NCBI GenBank assembly: GCA_013397795.1
Contig: VZTJ01000751.1
Location: 248,257-312,256, forward strand
Direction of reading: 5' to 3'
Source of the DNA: Orthonyx spaldingii
Taxonomy: Eukaryota > Chordata > Aves > Passeriformes > Orthonychidae
Length of the DNA stretch: 64,000 bases
Positions within the stretch are counted from its first letter, which is position 1. Each line of letters begins with the position of its first letter. A program made the translations under genes and the position numbers. Of this stretch, positions 63,513 through 64,000 are shown one piece after another. A model generated the notes under the pieces. The model saw nothing but the letters and a program-made list of their open reading frames with translations, had not been told where the DNA came from and ran no database searches.

Positions 63513-64000
63513 AGAATCATAGAATAGGCTGAGTTGGAAGGGACCCATCGGGATCATTGAGTCCAGTTCCCAGTCTTGCAGAGGACAGCCCCAAGAGTCA
63601 CACCATGTACATGAGAGCATTGTCCAAACGCTCCTTGAACTCTGTCAAGTTTGGTGCTGTGACCACTTCCCTGGGGAGCCTGTTCCAGTGCTCAACCACC
63701 CTCTGGATGAAGAACCTTTTCCTGATATCCAAACTAAATCTCCCCTGACTCAGCTTCATGATATTTCCTTGAGTCCTGTCACTGTTCATAACAGCGAAGA
63801 GATTGGTACCTGCCCCTCTGCTTCCCCTCATGAGGATGCTGAAGACCCAAATGAGGTCTTCCCTCAGCCTCCTCCAGGTTGAATAGAGCAAGTGTCCTCA
63901 GCCACTCCTCATACAGCTTCCCCTCAAGATCCTTCACTGTTCTCATGGTCCTCCTTTGGACAATCTTGAATAACTTTATATCTTTCATATGTTATGGTAC
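63513..64000 (-). mobile_element. CR1 LINE 3' part, antisense in TSPAN8 intron 6, cut by window end
   Basis: The 3' tail is the agaatcatagaatag motif at 63513, followed on the + strand by gagttggaagggaccc, a standard CR1 end. The complement encodes GRFSLDIRKRFFIQRVVEHW and NRLPREVV (about 63660-63760), then continues in another frame toward 63988, so at least one frameshift is present. The motif is better kept than in the 7.7-kb copy, suggesting a younger insertion. The element continues past 64000. Confidence 0.93.

Noticed and set aside
1..64000. tRNA, rRNA, CRISPR array, bacterial or organellar sequence
   Set aside because: No cloverleaf with A/B boxes, no rRNA core, no regularly spaced repeats and no operon structure were seen on reading both strands.

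Overview
The window is vertebrate nuclear DNA, most probably from a bird. It is AT-rich and intron-rich with no operons. It carries CR1 LINE pieces, including two fairly well preserved 3' ends, and three copies of an LTR family of a type common in birds. Two assembly gaps (one N at 26213 and 28 N at 28117-28144) suggest a draft contig. The species cannot be named from the sequence.

The one gene I can support is a tetraspanin on the + strand, best matched to TSPAN8. Six coding exons lie at 51103-51162, 56544-56606, 59154-59282, 59914-59988, 60074-60181 and 61869-62012. All sit in phase 0 between GT/AG introns and together read 193 codons without a stop. They encode the N-terminus, TM1, the small loop, TM2, TM3 and most of the large extracellular loop. 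The last Cys of the loop, TM4 and the C-terminus are not in the window and should lie beyond base 64000. Just upstream (50902-50937) is a possible promoter: an HNF1-like site overlapping a forkhead-type site, then a TATA-like box.

The first 51 kb holds no gene I recognise. It is a mosaic of old CR1 pieces (about 1.37-1.68, 7.7-8.3, 13.5-13.7, 20.3-20.8, 22.1, 40.1 and 40.4 kb), two same-strand solo LTRs (18.6-19.1 and 19.4-19.8 kb), microsatellites, and an isolated GC-rich but CpG-poor block (14.27-14.70 kb). In mammals LGR5 lies head-to-head upstream of TSPAN8, so this stretch may be the intergenic space between the two, but no LGR5 exon was recognised.

Inside the gene, intron 1 holds an antisense solo LTR and an 80-bp tandem duplication, intron 2 an A-rich microsatellite, intron 5 a T21 run, and intron 6 an antisense CR1 that runs off the window end. 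I found no convincing undescribed system. The most useful observations are the gene model, its candidate promoter, the LTR insertions with readable target-site duplications, and a probable false duplication around the assembly gap. Family assignments of repeats rest on recalled consensus patterns and were not searched.
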